From positions 1 to 38,620 of the forward strand of contig JBDRNZ010000034.1 of the NCBI GenBank assembly GCA_043810515.1: a stretch of 38,620 nt of DNA, written 5' to 3'. A program made the position numbers and the translations under genes. The notes under the pieces are model-generated. The model worked only from the letters and a program-made list of their open reading frames with translations, searched no databases and was not told the origin of the DNA. The stretch is from WJKQ01 sp043810515 (GTDB taxonomy: Bacteria > Patescibacteriota > Gracilibacteria > UBA1369 > LOWO2-01-FULL-3). This document shows, in pieces, positions 17,901-24,861 of the stretch. The stretch's first letter is position 1; each line of letters opens with the position of its first letter.

Positions 17901-17935
17901 CTTAACTTTATACAACAAAGTTAAGCGAACATCAA
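17901..17935 (-). promoter_or_regulatory. tRNA-Thr promoter overlapped by a palindrome
   Basis: TTGATG (17930-17935), a 17-bp spacer and TATAAA (17907-17912) on the minus strand, about 17 bp upstream of the mature tRNA 5' end. A perfect 9-bp inverted repeat CTTAACTTT...AAAGTTAAG with a 7-nt centre (17901-17925) covers the -10 box and half the spacer. It could be an operator, or a leader hairpin removed on tRNA maturation. Confidence 0.45.
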
Positions 17936-18022
17936 AACATAATTGTCTGGTCGCCCAGCCTGTAGCTGCCGGCCCTCGCAAGCCTCCTCCAGTCCCGGAA
18001 TTTCTGAATCAACCCCCTTTTT

Positions 18023-18045
18023 GAAGAATTAATTCTTCTTTTTTT
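18023..18045 (+). terminator. terminator-like AT-rich hairpin plus T tract
   Basis: The perfect palindrome GAAGAATTAATTCTTC (18023-18038) is followed on the plus strand by seven T residues. Orientation would end a plus-strand RNA crossing the GC-rich core, although no plus-strand gene lies there. The stem is A/T-rich with no loop bases spare, so efficiency is doubtful. Confidence 0.35.
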
Positions 18046-18125
18046 CATCTTCACCGGACTTTTTTTCTTGTGTGTGGAAGTAATTGTCAGGGTGATAAAC
18101 ATGATTTTAGTGTTAGAAAATAAGC

Positions 18126-18141
18126 ACCGGATCAGTCCGGT
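18126..18141 (-). terminator. possible lexA terminator hairpin
   Basis: ACCGGA-TCAG-TCCGGT, a 6-bp stem with 4-nt loop, lies about 46 bp past the lexA stop. On the minus strand it is followed by GCTTATTTTC, an imperfect T tract. One arm can pair instead with ACCGGAC at 18053-18059 (7 bp), so two folds compete. Confidence 0.35.
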
Positions 18142-18186
18142 AAAAATCGTTTTTAAATATAAATTAAAGAAATCTTTCTATATCCG

Positions 18187-18804
18187 TCATCCGTACCGCC
18201 TGATCAAAGCCGTCACGACTCCCTGCACGGTCAGCTCGGAAACAGGATGGATGTCTTTATAATTTTTATTCTCCGCCTTCAGGTAAAACTTTCTGTCCTT
18301 TCTCACAAGCCGTTTCAGAGTATTTTCATTATCAACCAGAGCCACCACCACGTCTCCTTCCTGTGACTCCTTTTTACAGTCGACCAGAACCAGATCTCCT
18401 TCATAAATTCCCGCTTCAATCATACTGTTTCCCGTAACTTCCAGCATGAAATAATCCTCTGCATTCTTGGCAAGATCTTCACCAACGGACATCCAGCCTT
18501 TTACATATTCATCCGTGATCACAGGTCCGCCCGCTGGCACAGAACCTAAAATCGGCAGATTAACACCTCCCGAAACCAGTTTTTGTTTCACGGCATCAAG
18601 CAGCCTTATCCCCCTCGGCGTATCATCTTTCTGGATAACGCCCTTTTCCTCCAGCGCCTTCAGATGCTTCAAAATGCTATTGTCGGAACTGACATTAAAA
18701 TGCTCCCTCATTTCCCGCAGCGTTGGCGATTTTCCATAAGCCATCTGATATTCCTCAATAAACGCCCTCACCGCCTCCTGCTTTTCCGTTAAAACGTCAG
18801 ACAT
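18187..18804 (-). CDS. lexA: LexA repressor (SOS regulator)
   Basis: LexA represses DNA-damage genes and inactivates itself by autoproteolysis when stimulated by RecA filaments. The 205-aa product has an N-terminal winged helix (TEKQEAVRAFIEEYQMAYGKSPTLREMREHFNVSSDNSILKHL in register with LexA; recognition helix around residues 39-52) and the S24 peptidase domain. Ala91-Gly92 (SVPAGGP) is the cleavage site, and Ser127 (TGNSM) and Lys164 (NTLKR) the catalytic dyad. All key residues are intact. The promoter upstream is near-consensus and carries two palindromic operators, so autoregulation is very likely. The gene is monocistronic by layout; none of the neighbouring mutS, mutL or tRNA promoters show the same palindrome by eye. 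Confidence 0.97.
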   Translation of the reverse strand: MSDVLTEKQEAVRAFIEEYQMAYGKSPTLREMREHFNVSSDNSILKHLKALEEKGVIQKDDTPRGIRLLDAVKQKLVSGGVNLPILGSVPAGGPVITDEYVKGWMSVGEDLAKNAEDYFMLEVTGNSMIEAGIYEGDLVLVDCKKESQEGDVVVALVDNENTLKRLVRKDRKFYLKAENKNYKDIHPVSELTVQGVVTALIRRYG

Positions 18805-18821
18805 AATTTATAAATTTAAAA

Positions 18822-18839
18822 GGTAAGCGTACGCTCACC
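18822..18839. promoter_or_regulatory. candidate LexA box 1 (over the start site)
   Basis: GGTAAGCGTACGCTCACC is an 18-bp palindrome with a single A/C asymmetry (GGTRAGC-GTAC-GCTYACC). It covers the predicted transcription start immediately downstream of the -10 box. Together with box 2 it defines GTRAGY-N4-RCTCAC. Confidence 0.65.
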
Positions 18840-18868
18840 ATATTAGGTGAGTACACACTCACTGTCAA
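18840..18868 (-). promoter_or_regulatory. lexA promoter
   Basis: On the minus strand a perfect TTGACA (18863-18868), a 17-bp spacer and TAATAT (18840-18845). The predicted start is near 18833, giving a leader of about 29 nt with no Shine-Dalgarno. The spacer is almost exactly filled by operator 2. Confidence 0.8.
18846..18863. promoter_or_regulatory. candidate LexA box 2 (in the promoter spacer)
   Basis: GGTGAGTACACACTCACT contains the perfect inverted repeat GTGAGT-N4-ACTCAC. It lies between the -35 and -10 boxes, where bound repressor would block RNA polymerase. It shares its half-site with box 1; the centres are 24 bp apart. Confidence 0.7.
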
Positions 18869-18907
18869 GATAAAAATATTTGACGAAAATGAAATTTTAC
18901 TTACTCC

Positions 18908-19441
18908 TCACACCTCCACCTCGAAAATATTCATCACCTCGAAGCCAAAAATCGCCGCCAGCGGCCGTAGAAAAATCAGATTTCTTTGTTTATTGTAAGC
19001 CCTCACCATTTCGTTGTATTTCTTTGTCTGCGCAATGATATTCTGTTCGATACCATCGATCTCTTTTCTTAATTCAAGGAAATTTGTATCGGTTCCAAGA
19101 TCCTTCACGCCCTTTCCCAAAGCAATAACCTCATCAATTGTCGCACTCAGATCATGCTCATACTCAATTTTTTCAGCTCCCGGATTATATTCCTTCGCGG
19201 CTCGCGTACGCTCCTTGATCATTCTTTCCAACAATTCCTCGTGTCCTTTGTCGTATTCCCTCACGGTTTCAATCAGATTCGGCAGAAGATCATGCCGTTT
19301 CCGTAGGCCCTCGTCGACAATTTCCCATTGGCCCTTAATTTCCCTTTTCAAACGCTTAAAATTTCTCACTCCCACGATTATCCAAAGTAGCAAAATCAGA
19401 ACTACCGCGCTGACTATAATAAGAATATTTGTAAGACTCAT
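18908..19441 (-). CDS. lemA: LemA family protein
   Basis: The 177-aa product matches the LemA family: an N-terminal membrane helix (about residues 5-25, ILIIVSAVVLILLLWIIVGV) followed directly by a helical, mostly cytosolic-type domain with RKRHDLLPNLIETVREY and ELRKEIDGIEQNIIAQTKKYNEMVRAYNKQRNLI, and an ending GFEVMNIFEVEV in place of the usual xF(x)xxF tail. The role of LemA is not settled; it is a membrane-associated helical-bundle protein. It starts 4 bp after the stop of the GT4 gene and is the last gene of that unit before the lexA promoter. Confidence 0.85.
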   Translation of the reverse strand: MSLTNILIIVSAVVLILLLWIIVGVRNFKRLKREIKGQWEIVDEGLRKRHDLLPNLIETVREYDKGHEELLERMIKERTRAAKEYNPGAEKIEYEHDLSATIDEVIALGKGVKDLGTDTNFLELRKEIDGIEQNIIAQTKKYNEMVRAYNKQRNLIFLRPLAAIFGFEVMNIFEVEV

Positions 19442-19445
19442 ACGC

Positions 19446-20564
19446 TTAACTTAGCATATCTTTTATTTTCTGTGCAGAGGACTTCCATAAATATTTTTCC
19501 GCCAGACTTTTGCTTTTTTTCGAATATTCTCCCGCGGCTTTTTCCATTTTTTTCATCGCCGCCACGCCCTCTCCTTTTTTCTGGATATTTGCGAATATTG
19601 CCGCGTTTCCCGCGATTTCTCTGTGAACTTCTATGTCCGAAAGAATCAGCGGCGCGCCACAATTTGCCGCTTCCAGAATAGGAATATTAAATCCTTCCTG
19701 TTCGGAAAAATTCACAAAAGCCGTACAGTTTTGATACATGGCTGCCAGTTCTTTTTCCTTCAGAAATCCCGTCCGTATCACGTTTTCCCCGCCAGTCTTC
19801 TCCTCAAAACTTTTGTACAATTTATTGTCGAATAATTTTCCTCCGGCCAGCACCAGAGCATTTCCGCCATCATATTTCGCAAATTCATCCAGCAGATACG
19901 AAACATTTTTTCTTTCATCATAACCTCCGACATACAAAAAATACTTTCCACCCTCAATTCCAAACCTTCCCAAAACCTCATCCGCAAACGTTTTTTCGAC
20001 CTTCCCTTTATAAACCTCATCCGCGTCATTATAAACAACTCTGATTTTTCCCGCCTCGACTCCGCAAACATCCACAATATCCTTCTTCGAAACCTCCGAA
20101 ACAGTCAGCACGACGTCCGCGCGCTTCACCGCTTTTTTCACCTGATTATGATACATTTTTGACATTATTCCGCGAACATATTCCTTCCGCATCCACGGAA
20201 TGCAGTCGTGCACTGTCACAAAAGTTCTGATGCGTTTTTTGTACCAGTCGCCGGTCCACGGATTTGAAGGATAAGGGAAAAACGCCACCTCCACTTTTTC
20301 TCTCAGAAACGCCTCCGGCACAGTTATCTGCTCCCACCAGGTCTTTTTCATCCCCGCCGTTCCTATCCTTCTTTCCTTGAGAATTTTCACTCTCACATTC
20401 GCCGGAAAGCCTCTTAAAACCTCCTCGTCTATCTTCTCCGGAACCGCAAAAATATATTCATTTCCACTATCAGTTTTCGCCAGTTCGCGAAAAAGATTTT
20501 TCGTGTATTGCCCTATGCCTGTGGCAGGTTTTGTCAGAAACCTCGCGTTAACACCTATTTTCAT
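19446..20564 (-). CDS. GT4-family glycosyltransferase
   Basis: The 372-aa GT-B enzyme has an N-terminal acceptor domain with KIGVNARFLTKPATGIGQYTKNLFREL and a C-terminal donor-binding domain with YVGGYDERKNVSYLLDEFAKY, LVLAGG, TGFLKEKELAAMYQNC, and the retaining-enzyme motif EQEGFNIPILEAANCGAPLILSD (E-x7-E). This is the RfaB/WbaZ-like mannosyl- or rhamnosyl-transferase layout; donor and acceptor are unknown, with cell-surface glycan the likely product. The ATG lies 6 nt after a CATAAT box, so the message is predicted to be leaderless. It heads a unit with lemA. Confidence 0.88.
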   Translation of the reverse strand: MKIGVNARFLTKPATGIGQYTKNLFRELAKTDSGNEYIFAVPEKIDEEVLRGFPANVRVKILKERRIGTAGMKKTWWEQITVPEAFLREKVEVAFFPYPSNPWTGDWYKKRIRTFVTVHDCIPWMRKEYVRGIMSKMYHNQVKKAVKRADVVLTVSEVSKKDIVDVCGVEAGKIRVVYNDADEVYKGKVEKTFADEVLGRFGIEGGKYFLYVGGYDERKNVSYLLDEFAKYDGGNALVLAGGKLFDNKLYKSFEEKTGGENVIRTGFLKEKELAAMYQNCTAFVNFSEQEGFNIPILEAANCGAPLILSDIEVHREIAGNAAIFANIQKKGEGVAAMKKMEKAAGEYSKKSKSLAEKYLWKSSAQKIKDMLS

Positions 20565-20570
20565 AAAACT

Positions 20571-20600
20571 ATTATGCTGAACTTATTTAGCCTTTTTCAA
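20571..20600 (-). promoter_or_regulatory. leaderless-type promoter of the GT4 gene
   Basis: TTGAAA, an 18-bp spacer and CATAAT on the minus strand, ending 6 nt before ATG 20564. The start site would fall at or next to the A of the ATG. The -35 lies within the last codons of the fic gene. Confidence 0.5.
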
Positions 20601-21200
20601 GCCCTTTAGAATGATTTTCTCCATTGGCTTGCAATTGCCGGCCACGCAGTGCTTTGATGCCTGAATAAAAGCATTGTCTTTTCTGTTACTAATACCTTCA
20701 TAGCTTATATATTCATACCCATTGTAAACGGCAATCATATCAAAAAATAAACGAATTGTTCTTCCGTTCAATTCAAAAAACGGATGCAAAGCGACTAATT
20801 CACACATATAACAAGCTATTTTTGAAGCAAATTCATCAACGGATTTATTATAAAAATCTCTTAAATAATTGTCTTTCCTAAACTCTGCAAATATTTTATC
20901 CGCCTCATTTTTCAGATATACAGCCTGACAAAAAACCGCATTTCCTTTCGAGATATTTTTATTTCTGTATTTTCCAGCCCATGAATATATTTTTGAAAAA
21001 GCAAACTTATGAAGATCTTTCAAATACTTTTGATTAAAAATGGTCTTTTTGTCCAGATTTTTATGGAAATGCTCATAAGTTTTCAAAAACAATCGATTCT
21101 CCAGTTCCTCAATTTCATCCGCATTCATTACCCCTAATCTATTTATAGGAATATTAGTATCTGGATAATAAATATAATCTTCATCTGAATAGTACTTCAT
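20583..21200 (-). CDS. Fic/DOC-family protein (probable AMP-transferase toxin)
   Basis: Fic enzymes usually transfer AMP from ATP to a target Ser/Thr/Tyr. The 205-aa product has the upstream LHKFAFSKIYSWAGKYRNKNISKG segment (the loop before the flap) and the Fic motif HPFFELNGRTIR at residues 139-150. The catalytic His139 and both Arg are kept, but the first Gly of the usual HPFxxGNGR is Leu. Such a change in the anion-holding loop could alter the reaction or weaken it. A TTG start at 21206 is possible; ATG 21200 is preferred because it overlaps the small upstream ORF's stop as ATGA. The locus is AT-richer than its neighbours and sits between murG and a GT gene, so acquisition by transfer is plausible. 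Confidence 0.85.
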   Translation of the reverse strand: MKYYSDEDYIYYPDTNIPINRLGVMNADEIEELENRLFLKTYEHFHKNLDKKTIFNQKYLKDLHKFAFSKIYSWAGKYRNKNISKGNAVFCQAVYLKNEADKIFAEFRKDNYLRDFYNKSVDEFASKIACYMCELVALHPFFELNGRTIRLFFDMIAVYNGYEYISYEGISNRKDNAFIQASKHCVAGNCKPMEKIILKGLKKAK

Positions 21201-21340
21201 GAACAAAGTTTTGAAGCTATACGCCGAACCTTAATTTTAACATTTTTATTTCGTACAGGGCTATAGCCCTCAATTTTTGAAGAATTTAAAACTGCTTTTT
21301 GAGCTTTTTGCCCGGAAAATTTTACAATATGAAATTTCAT
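21197..21340 (-). CDS. small Fic antitoxin candidate (SxxxEG motif)
   Basis: This 47-aa ORF directly precedes fic and overlaps it by ATGA. It contains NSSKIEGYSP, which fits the (S/T)xxxE(G/N) inhibition motif that class I Fic antitoxins insert next to the ATP site. The rest is basic (MKFHIVKFSGQKAQKAV, then KNVKIKVRRIASK). Start choice is uncertain: ATG 21340 is used, with ATG 21349, ATG 21358 and GTG 21379 also in frame; none has a Shine-Dalgarno. Known antitoxins of this class are usually a little longer (about 50-70 aa). The motif plus the overlap are the evidence; no other similarity can be claimed. Confidence 0.6.
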   Translation of the reverse strand: MKFHIVKFSGQKAQKAVLNSSKIEGYSPVRNKNVKIKVRRIASKLCS

Positions 21341-21380
21341 ACATACCATTAAAAACATCCTTATTTTAACAAAACACACC

Positions 21381-22424
21381 CTACTCTGAAAGTATTAATT
21401 TCACAATCTCCCCGGTCCCGTTCTTAAATTTTTCGCTGTCATTAAACTCATTATTAAAAGCCATTTCCACATTATTTATAAAATCCTCTCTTGTAATGTC
21501 ACCGCTTATCATAGACCATCCGAACCTTCTCACAAAAGCCCTCGCGTTTAAAACCTGCTCACCGCGGCTCGCCTCGCCTCCGAGCGGAATTACGAGCGCC
21601 TTTTTTTTCAAAAATGCCAGTTCGGCAAGGCTGTTTGCGCCACCGCGTGTCACCGCCATATCGCAGATCGCGTAGACGTCTTTCAGTTGCTCGTCCAGAT
21701 ATTCGTACTGCACATAGCCCTTTTTGTTGACTCCGATATCCAGATTTCCTTTTCCGGCGATATGAACAACCTGAAAACGCTTCAGTAGTTCATCCAGACT
21801 CGCCCGCACAAGTTCGTTTATCTGTCGAGCTCCCAGGCTTCCGCCCATCACTACAATCACCGGCCGGTAATCATTCAGTCCCGTAAATTTATATCCGCGC
21901 TCCCGCTCGCCATCCGCAATCCATTCTCGTATGGGCATGCCCGTTACCACTATTTTTTTTGCGAATTTTTTTGGAATGTAGGATCTGGTTTCCTCGAAAC
22001 TCAGACAGATTTTTTTTGCGAATCTGAAACAGATTTTATTTGCCAGCCCGGGAGAAATATCCGATTCATGCGCAATTATCGGGATTTTAAGCCTACTTGC
22101 CGCCAGCACGACGGGAACACTCACAAATCCACCTTTTGAAAACAAAACATCCGGCGAAAATTCTTTCAGAACCCTTTTTGCCTGAAAAAATCCGGCCGGA
22201 ACTTTAAACACGTCCACGAAATTCTGCCATGAAAAATATCTGCGAAATTTTCCGCATGCCACGCCCTCATAACGTACGCCCGCTTTTTCAATCATTTTTT
22301 TCTCAACTCCGTCCATTGAACCGATATAAAGCAGTTCGGCCTTTTTCTTTCTAAGATCTTCTATAACGGACAGATTGGGAATGACGTGCCCTCCTGTCCC
22401 GCCCCCTGTTAAGGCTATTCGCAT
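21381..22424 (-). CDS. murG: UDP-GlcNAc--lipid I N-acetylglucosaminyltransferase
   Basis: MurG makes lipid II from lipid I at the inner membrane face. The 347-aa GT-B enzyme shows the G-loop GGGTGGHVIPN at the N-terminus, LFSKGGFVSVPVVLAA, the second G-loop GGSLGARQINE, and the donor site TRGGANSLAELAFLKKKALVIPLGGEASRGEQVLNA. The length is typical. Start ATG 22424 is fixed by the N-terminal G-loop, so the first 74 bp lie inside the end of ftsW in another frame. The order ftsW-murG is the classic dcw arrangement, although the other dcw genes are not here. Downstream is the fic locus. Confidence 0.96.
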   Translation of the reverse strand: MRIALTGGGTGGHVIPNLSVIEDLRKKKAELLYIGSMDGVEKKMIEKAGVRYEGVACGKFRRYFSWQNFVDVFKVPAGFFQAKRVLKEFSPDVLFSKGGFVSVPVVLAASRLKIPIIAHESDISPGLANKICFRFAKKICLSFEETRSYIPKKFAKKIVVTGMPIREWIADGERERGYKFTGLNDYRPVIVVMGGSLGARQINELVRASLDELLKRFQVVHIAGKGNLDIGVNKKGYVQYEYLDEQLKDVYAICDMAVTRGGANSLAELAFLKKKALVIPLGGEASRGEQVLNARAFVRRFGWSMISGDITREDFINNVEMAFNNEFNDSEKFKNGTGEIVKLILSE

Positions 22425-23559
22425 AATGTGTTGTATTTTGGGAAATATTTAAAAGAATTGCAATGCCGATAAGACTGGCGATAAGCGAGGTTCCTCCATA
22501 ACTGACAAATGGCAGGGTTATGCCCGTAACGGGCGCGAGAGCGGTATTTACGGCTATATTCATAAATGCCTGCAAAACAATCCACGTTGTTATACCGACG
22601 GCAAGATACGTTTCAAAATTATTTTGCGCTTTATTTGCAATAGAATACCCGCGCACTGCAATTACAAAATACGCCAGAATCACAAAAATAATTCTCAAAA
22701 ATCCAAGCTCCTCCGCTGACGCCGCGAAAATAAAATCATCCGTCGCCTGTGGCAGCCAGTATGATTTCTGAACACCCTGAGTCAGCCCTTTTCCAAAAAT
22801 TCCACCGCTCCCAACTGCGATATTTGCCTGCTGCGACTGCCAGCAATAATCCTCCACGCATTCATCTCCGACTGTCATAAACCCCTGAAATCGCTCGCGC
22901 ACATGCGGCACAACGGCAACTATGATTATAAGCATAAACATGGAAACTGCTGCGAAAAGCGCGAGATGTTTTGTCCGCGCGCCGGCGACAAAAAATATCG
23001 AAACGCCGATAAGTCCGATAACCAAAGATGAACCATAATCATTTTGAAGAATTGTGGGAAGGATCATTAGGCCGGTTATTATGCAAAAAGGCAGAAATCC
23101 ATCCCTGAAACTTTCTATGGTTTTACTTCTTTTGCTGAGCCAGTAAGCCAGATATATTATAATAGCAAGTTTTGCGAATTCGGACGGCTGAAAGGATGTA
23201 TTGAGAAATACAAGCCAGTTTGTCGCGATTGTTCCAAAACTTCGCCCAAAAATAACCACGACAAAAAGAAGAATTATCAGCAGCACATAAAGGCCTCCCG
23301 AAATTTTCTTCCAGAATTTCAAAGGAAGCTTCCACGCTATGAAAAACGCCAGAATTCCCACAAACAACCTGAAAAGATGTTTTTTGAAAAGAAGATAACA
23401 GTCAACATTCGGATCACCGCAGTTCGGATATAAAACGTCCGGAGCTGACAGCGATATGGATTTTGGCACGCCGATGCTGGTAATCATGATTAGTCCGAAA
23501 ATCAGCAGAAACAAAACCGCTGCCGCCAAAACAGTATCGAATTTAAATATTTTTCTCAT
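22351..23559 (-). CDS. ftsW: FtsW/RodA-type peptidoglycan glycosyltransferase
   Basis: This SEDS-family polytopic protein polymerises lipid II for septal wall growth. The 402-aa product has about ten membrane helices, QPSEFAKLAIIIYLAYWLSKR, LMILPTILQNDYGSSLVIG, a large outer loop with GSGGIFGKGLTQGVQKSYWLPQATDDFIFAASAEELGF, and the C-terminal SEDS signature LPFVSYGGTSLIASLIGIAILLNIS. FtsW rather than RodA is inferred from the adjoining murG. The extreme C-terminus (about 24 basic residues ending RYRRS) is encoded within the murG start. A TTGCTC-17-TAGTAT promoter match (23586-23614) lies upstream and overlaps that of the divergent lspA. An AGGG 7 nt before ATG is the nearest thing to a Shine-Dalgarno. 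Confidence 0.95.
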   Translation of the reverse strand: MRKIFKFDTVLAAAVLFLLIFGLIMITSIGVPKSISLSAPDVLYPNCGDPNVDCYLLFKKHLFRLFVGILAFFIAWKLPLKFWKKISGGLYVLLIILLFVVVIFGRSFGTIATNWLVFLNTSFQPSEFAKLAIIIYLAYWLSKRSKTIESFRDGFLPFCIITGLMILPTILQNDYGSSLVIGLIGVSIFFVAGARTKHLALFAAVSMFMLIIIVAVVPHVRERFQGFMTVGDECVEDYCWQSQQANIAVGSGGIFGKGLTQGVQKSYWLPQATDDFIFAASAEELGFLRIIFVILAYFVIAVRGYSIANKAQNNFETYLAVGITTWIVLQAFMNIAVNTALAPVTGITLPFVSYGGTSLIASLIGIAILLNISQNTTHYANSLNRGRDRRARHSQSVRYRRS

Positions 23560-23615
23560 ATTTCCCTTTGATTTCAGGCAGAAAGATACTACTGGTTTTA
23601 GTGTAAAAGAGCAAT

Positions 23616-23621
23616 TATAAT
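23616..23621 (+). promoter_or_regulatory. lspA -10 box (leaderless type)
   Basis: A perfect TATAAT ends 6 nt before the lspA ATG. The -35 is poor (TGGTTT at 17 bp). The hexamer overlaps the region used by the -35 of the divergent ftsW promoter. Confidence 0.45.
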
Positions 23622-23627
23622 GACCTC

Positions 23628-24083
23628 ATGAAAAAATTAGCAAAACTGTCGGTTTCGATGTCGGTCGCAGCAGCTGCGTTTATAATTTTGGACCAGCTTG
23701 TGAAATACTTTGCGGCGGCAAATTTCAGGATTCCATACGCCCTTATAAAAGATTTTTTTGAATTCAGATATGCTGAAAACACCGGAATTGCCTTTGGAAT
23801 ACCGCTGCCGTCCGTGCTCATGATGATATTAACAGCGCTTGTTCTGGTTTTTACCGCATATTTTGCCGTGAAGGAATTAAACATGAAATCCGCCCTCGCG
23901 CGTTTCGCGGTCATTTTGATCCTTGCGGGCGGCCTCGGAAACATGATAGACCGCGTTTTCCGCGGATATGTGATAGATTTTATCGGTATATGGAAATACC
24001 CCAACTTCAACATTGCCGATATCTATATTACCGTAGGCGTATTGCTGATAATCGTTTTTTATGGTAAAATAAAGAAAGTTTAA
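23628..24083 (+). CDS. lspA: lipoprotein signal peptidase (SPase II)
   Basis: LspA removes signal peptides from diacylglyceryl-modified prolipoproteins in the membrane. The 151-aa product has four hydrophobic segments and the conserved blocks LDQLVKYFA, AENTGIAFG, GGLGNMIDRVFRGYVIDFI and NFNIADIYITVGV. The catalytic aspartates are Asp117 and Asp131. The several lipobox-bearing proteins in this window are its expected clients. It is followed 12 nt later by a membrane-protein gene on the same strand. Confidence 0.96.
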   Translation: MKKLAKLSVSMSVAAAAFIILDQLVKYFAAANFRIPYALIKDFFEFRYAENTGIAFGIPLPSVLMMILTALVLVFTAYFAVKELNMKSALARFAVILILAGGLGNMIDRVFRGYVIDFIGIWKYPNFNIADIYITVGVLLIIVFYGKIKKV

Positions 24084-24095
24084 AAACAAAAATTT

Positions 24096-24857
24096 ATGAC
24101 GGATGCGCCAAAAATCTCATTTCCAAAATTCATATTAAAAATTTTGGCAGCCGGCGCAGGAGGAATAGTTGGAACAGTGATACTTCTGGTAATATTTTTT
24201 CTCGCATCATCACTGCTCGCGCCGCTTACCACTCCGGACGAATACATAAGCCCGGTCTTCGTTTTCATCCTGCTTATGATGGTATTTTTGTCATCCACGG
24301 CGGGAAATCTACTCAGCGTGTTTCTGCTTTCCCTGACGGAAAGAGACAGATATAAAAGGGTGTCTTCCGCGATATATCAGATATTTATCATAAGCCTCAT
24401 TATATTTCTTCTGATGGCGCCGGTATATTTTATCACCGCGTCAATAAATATTTCGATCACCGCATACGCAATCGGACTTCATATTATCTTAACGGCAATG
24501 ACAAGCGCTCTTGTTCTTGAAATAGTTTCAAATTACCGTTACGCGCTTCTCGGCGTGTACGGAATTACATTTTCAATTCTTGTAAGCGCGGGATTGATGT
24601 TCGGGCTTGCCGGAGTAATAGAAAGTCCTACCATACTTCTTTTTGTTGCTCTGCCGGTCGTGTGGGGCTCAATAGGTTTCATCGGAAGCATTGTGACAAT
24701 GATATACGGCTGGATTGCACGCATTTATGACAAAGACTTCCTTGCGACGCAGACACTTTATGGCTCGGATTACGGAAAAGAGGTTGAAAGCGAAGAAGAG
24801 CCTGAGCCAAAAGCCATAGACGACGCCGGAGCCGAATTTCTGAGAAAAAATAAGTGA
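24096..24857 (+). CDS. polytopic membrane protein of unknown function
   Basis: The 253-aa product has six or so hydrophobic helices: about residues 13-35 (LKILAAGAGGIVGTVILLVIFFL), 48-75, 92-112, 118-140, 148-170 and 176-205. A cytosolic-type acidic tail follows (ESEEEPEPKAIDDAGAEF). I see no catalytic motif and do not assign a family; Yip1-like permease-type folds are one possibility by topology alone. It starts 12 nt after lspA with no Shine-Dalgarno and is probably co-transcribed with it. The stop is 4 bp from the convergent aroE stop. Confidence 0.75.
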   Translation: MTDAPKISFPKFILKILAAGAGGIVGTVILLVIFFLASSLLAPLTTPDEYISPVFVFILLMMVFLSSTAGNLLSVFLLSLTERDRYKRVSSAIYQIFIISLIIFLLMAPVYFITASINISITAYAIGLHIILTAMTSALVLEIVSNYRYALLGVYGITFSILVSAGLMFGLAGVIESPTILLFVALPVVWGSIGFIGSIVTMIYGWIARIYDKDFLATQTLYGSDYGKEVESEEEPEPKAIDDAGAEFLRKNK

Positions 24858-24861
24858 ATTT

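Larger units (their letters stand above)
17936..18186. other. non-coding gap between tRNA-Thr and lexA
   Basis: About 250 bp without a credible gene. It holds a strikingly GC-rich core at about 17946-18000 set in very AT-rich flanks, with a small CTGG-TCGC-CCAG hairpin (17947-17958) and possible further pairings, which suggests a structured RNA or the lexA 3' UTR. Then come the hairpins annotated separately. I do not recognise SRP RNA, RNase P, 6S or tmRNA signatures here. Confidence 0.4.

Noticed and set aside
17936..18050. SRP RNA or RNase P RNA
   Set aside because: The conserved GGAAG-type SRP loop and the RNase P GAGGAAAGTCC block are both absent on either strand.
18068..18262. 64-aa plus-strand ORF
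   Set aside because: It overlaps the lexA 3' end antisense and the AT-rich spacer; no coding signal.
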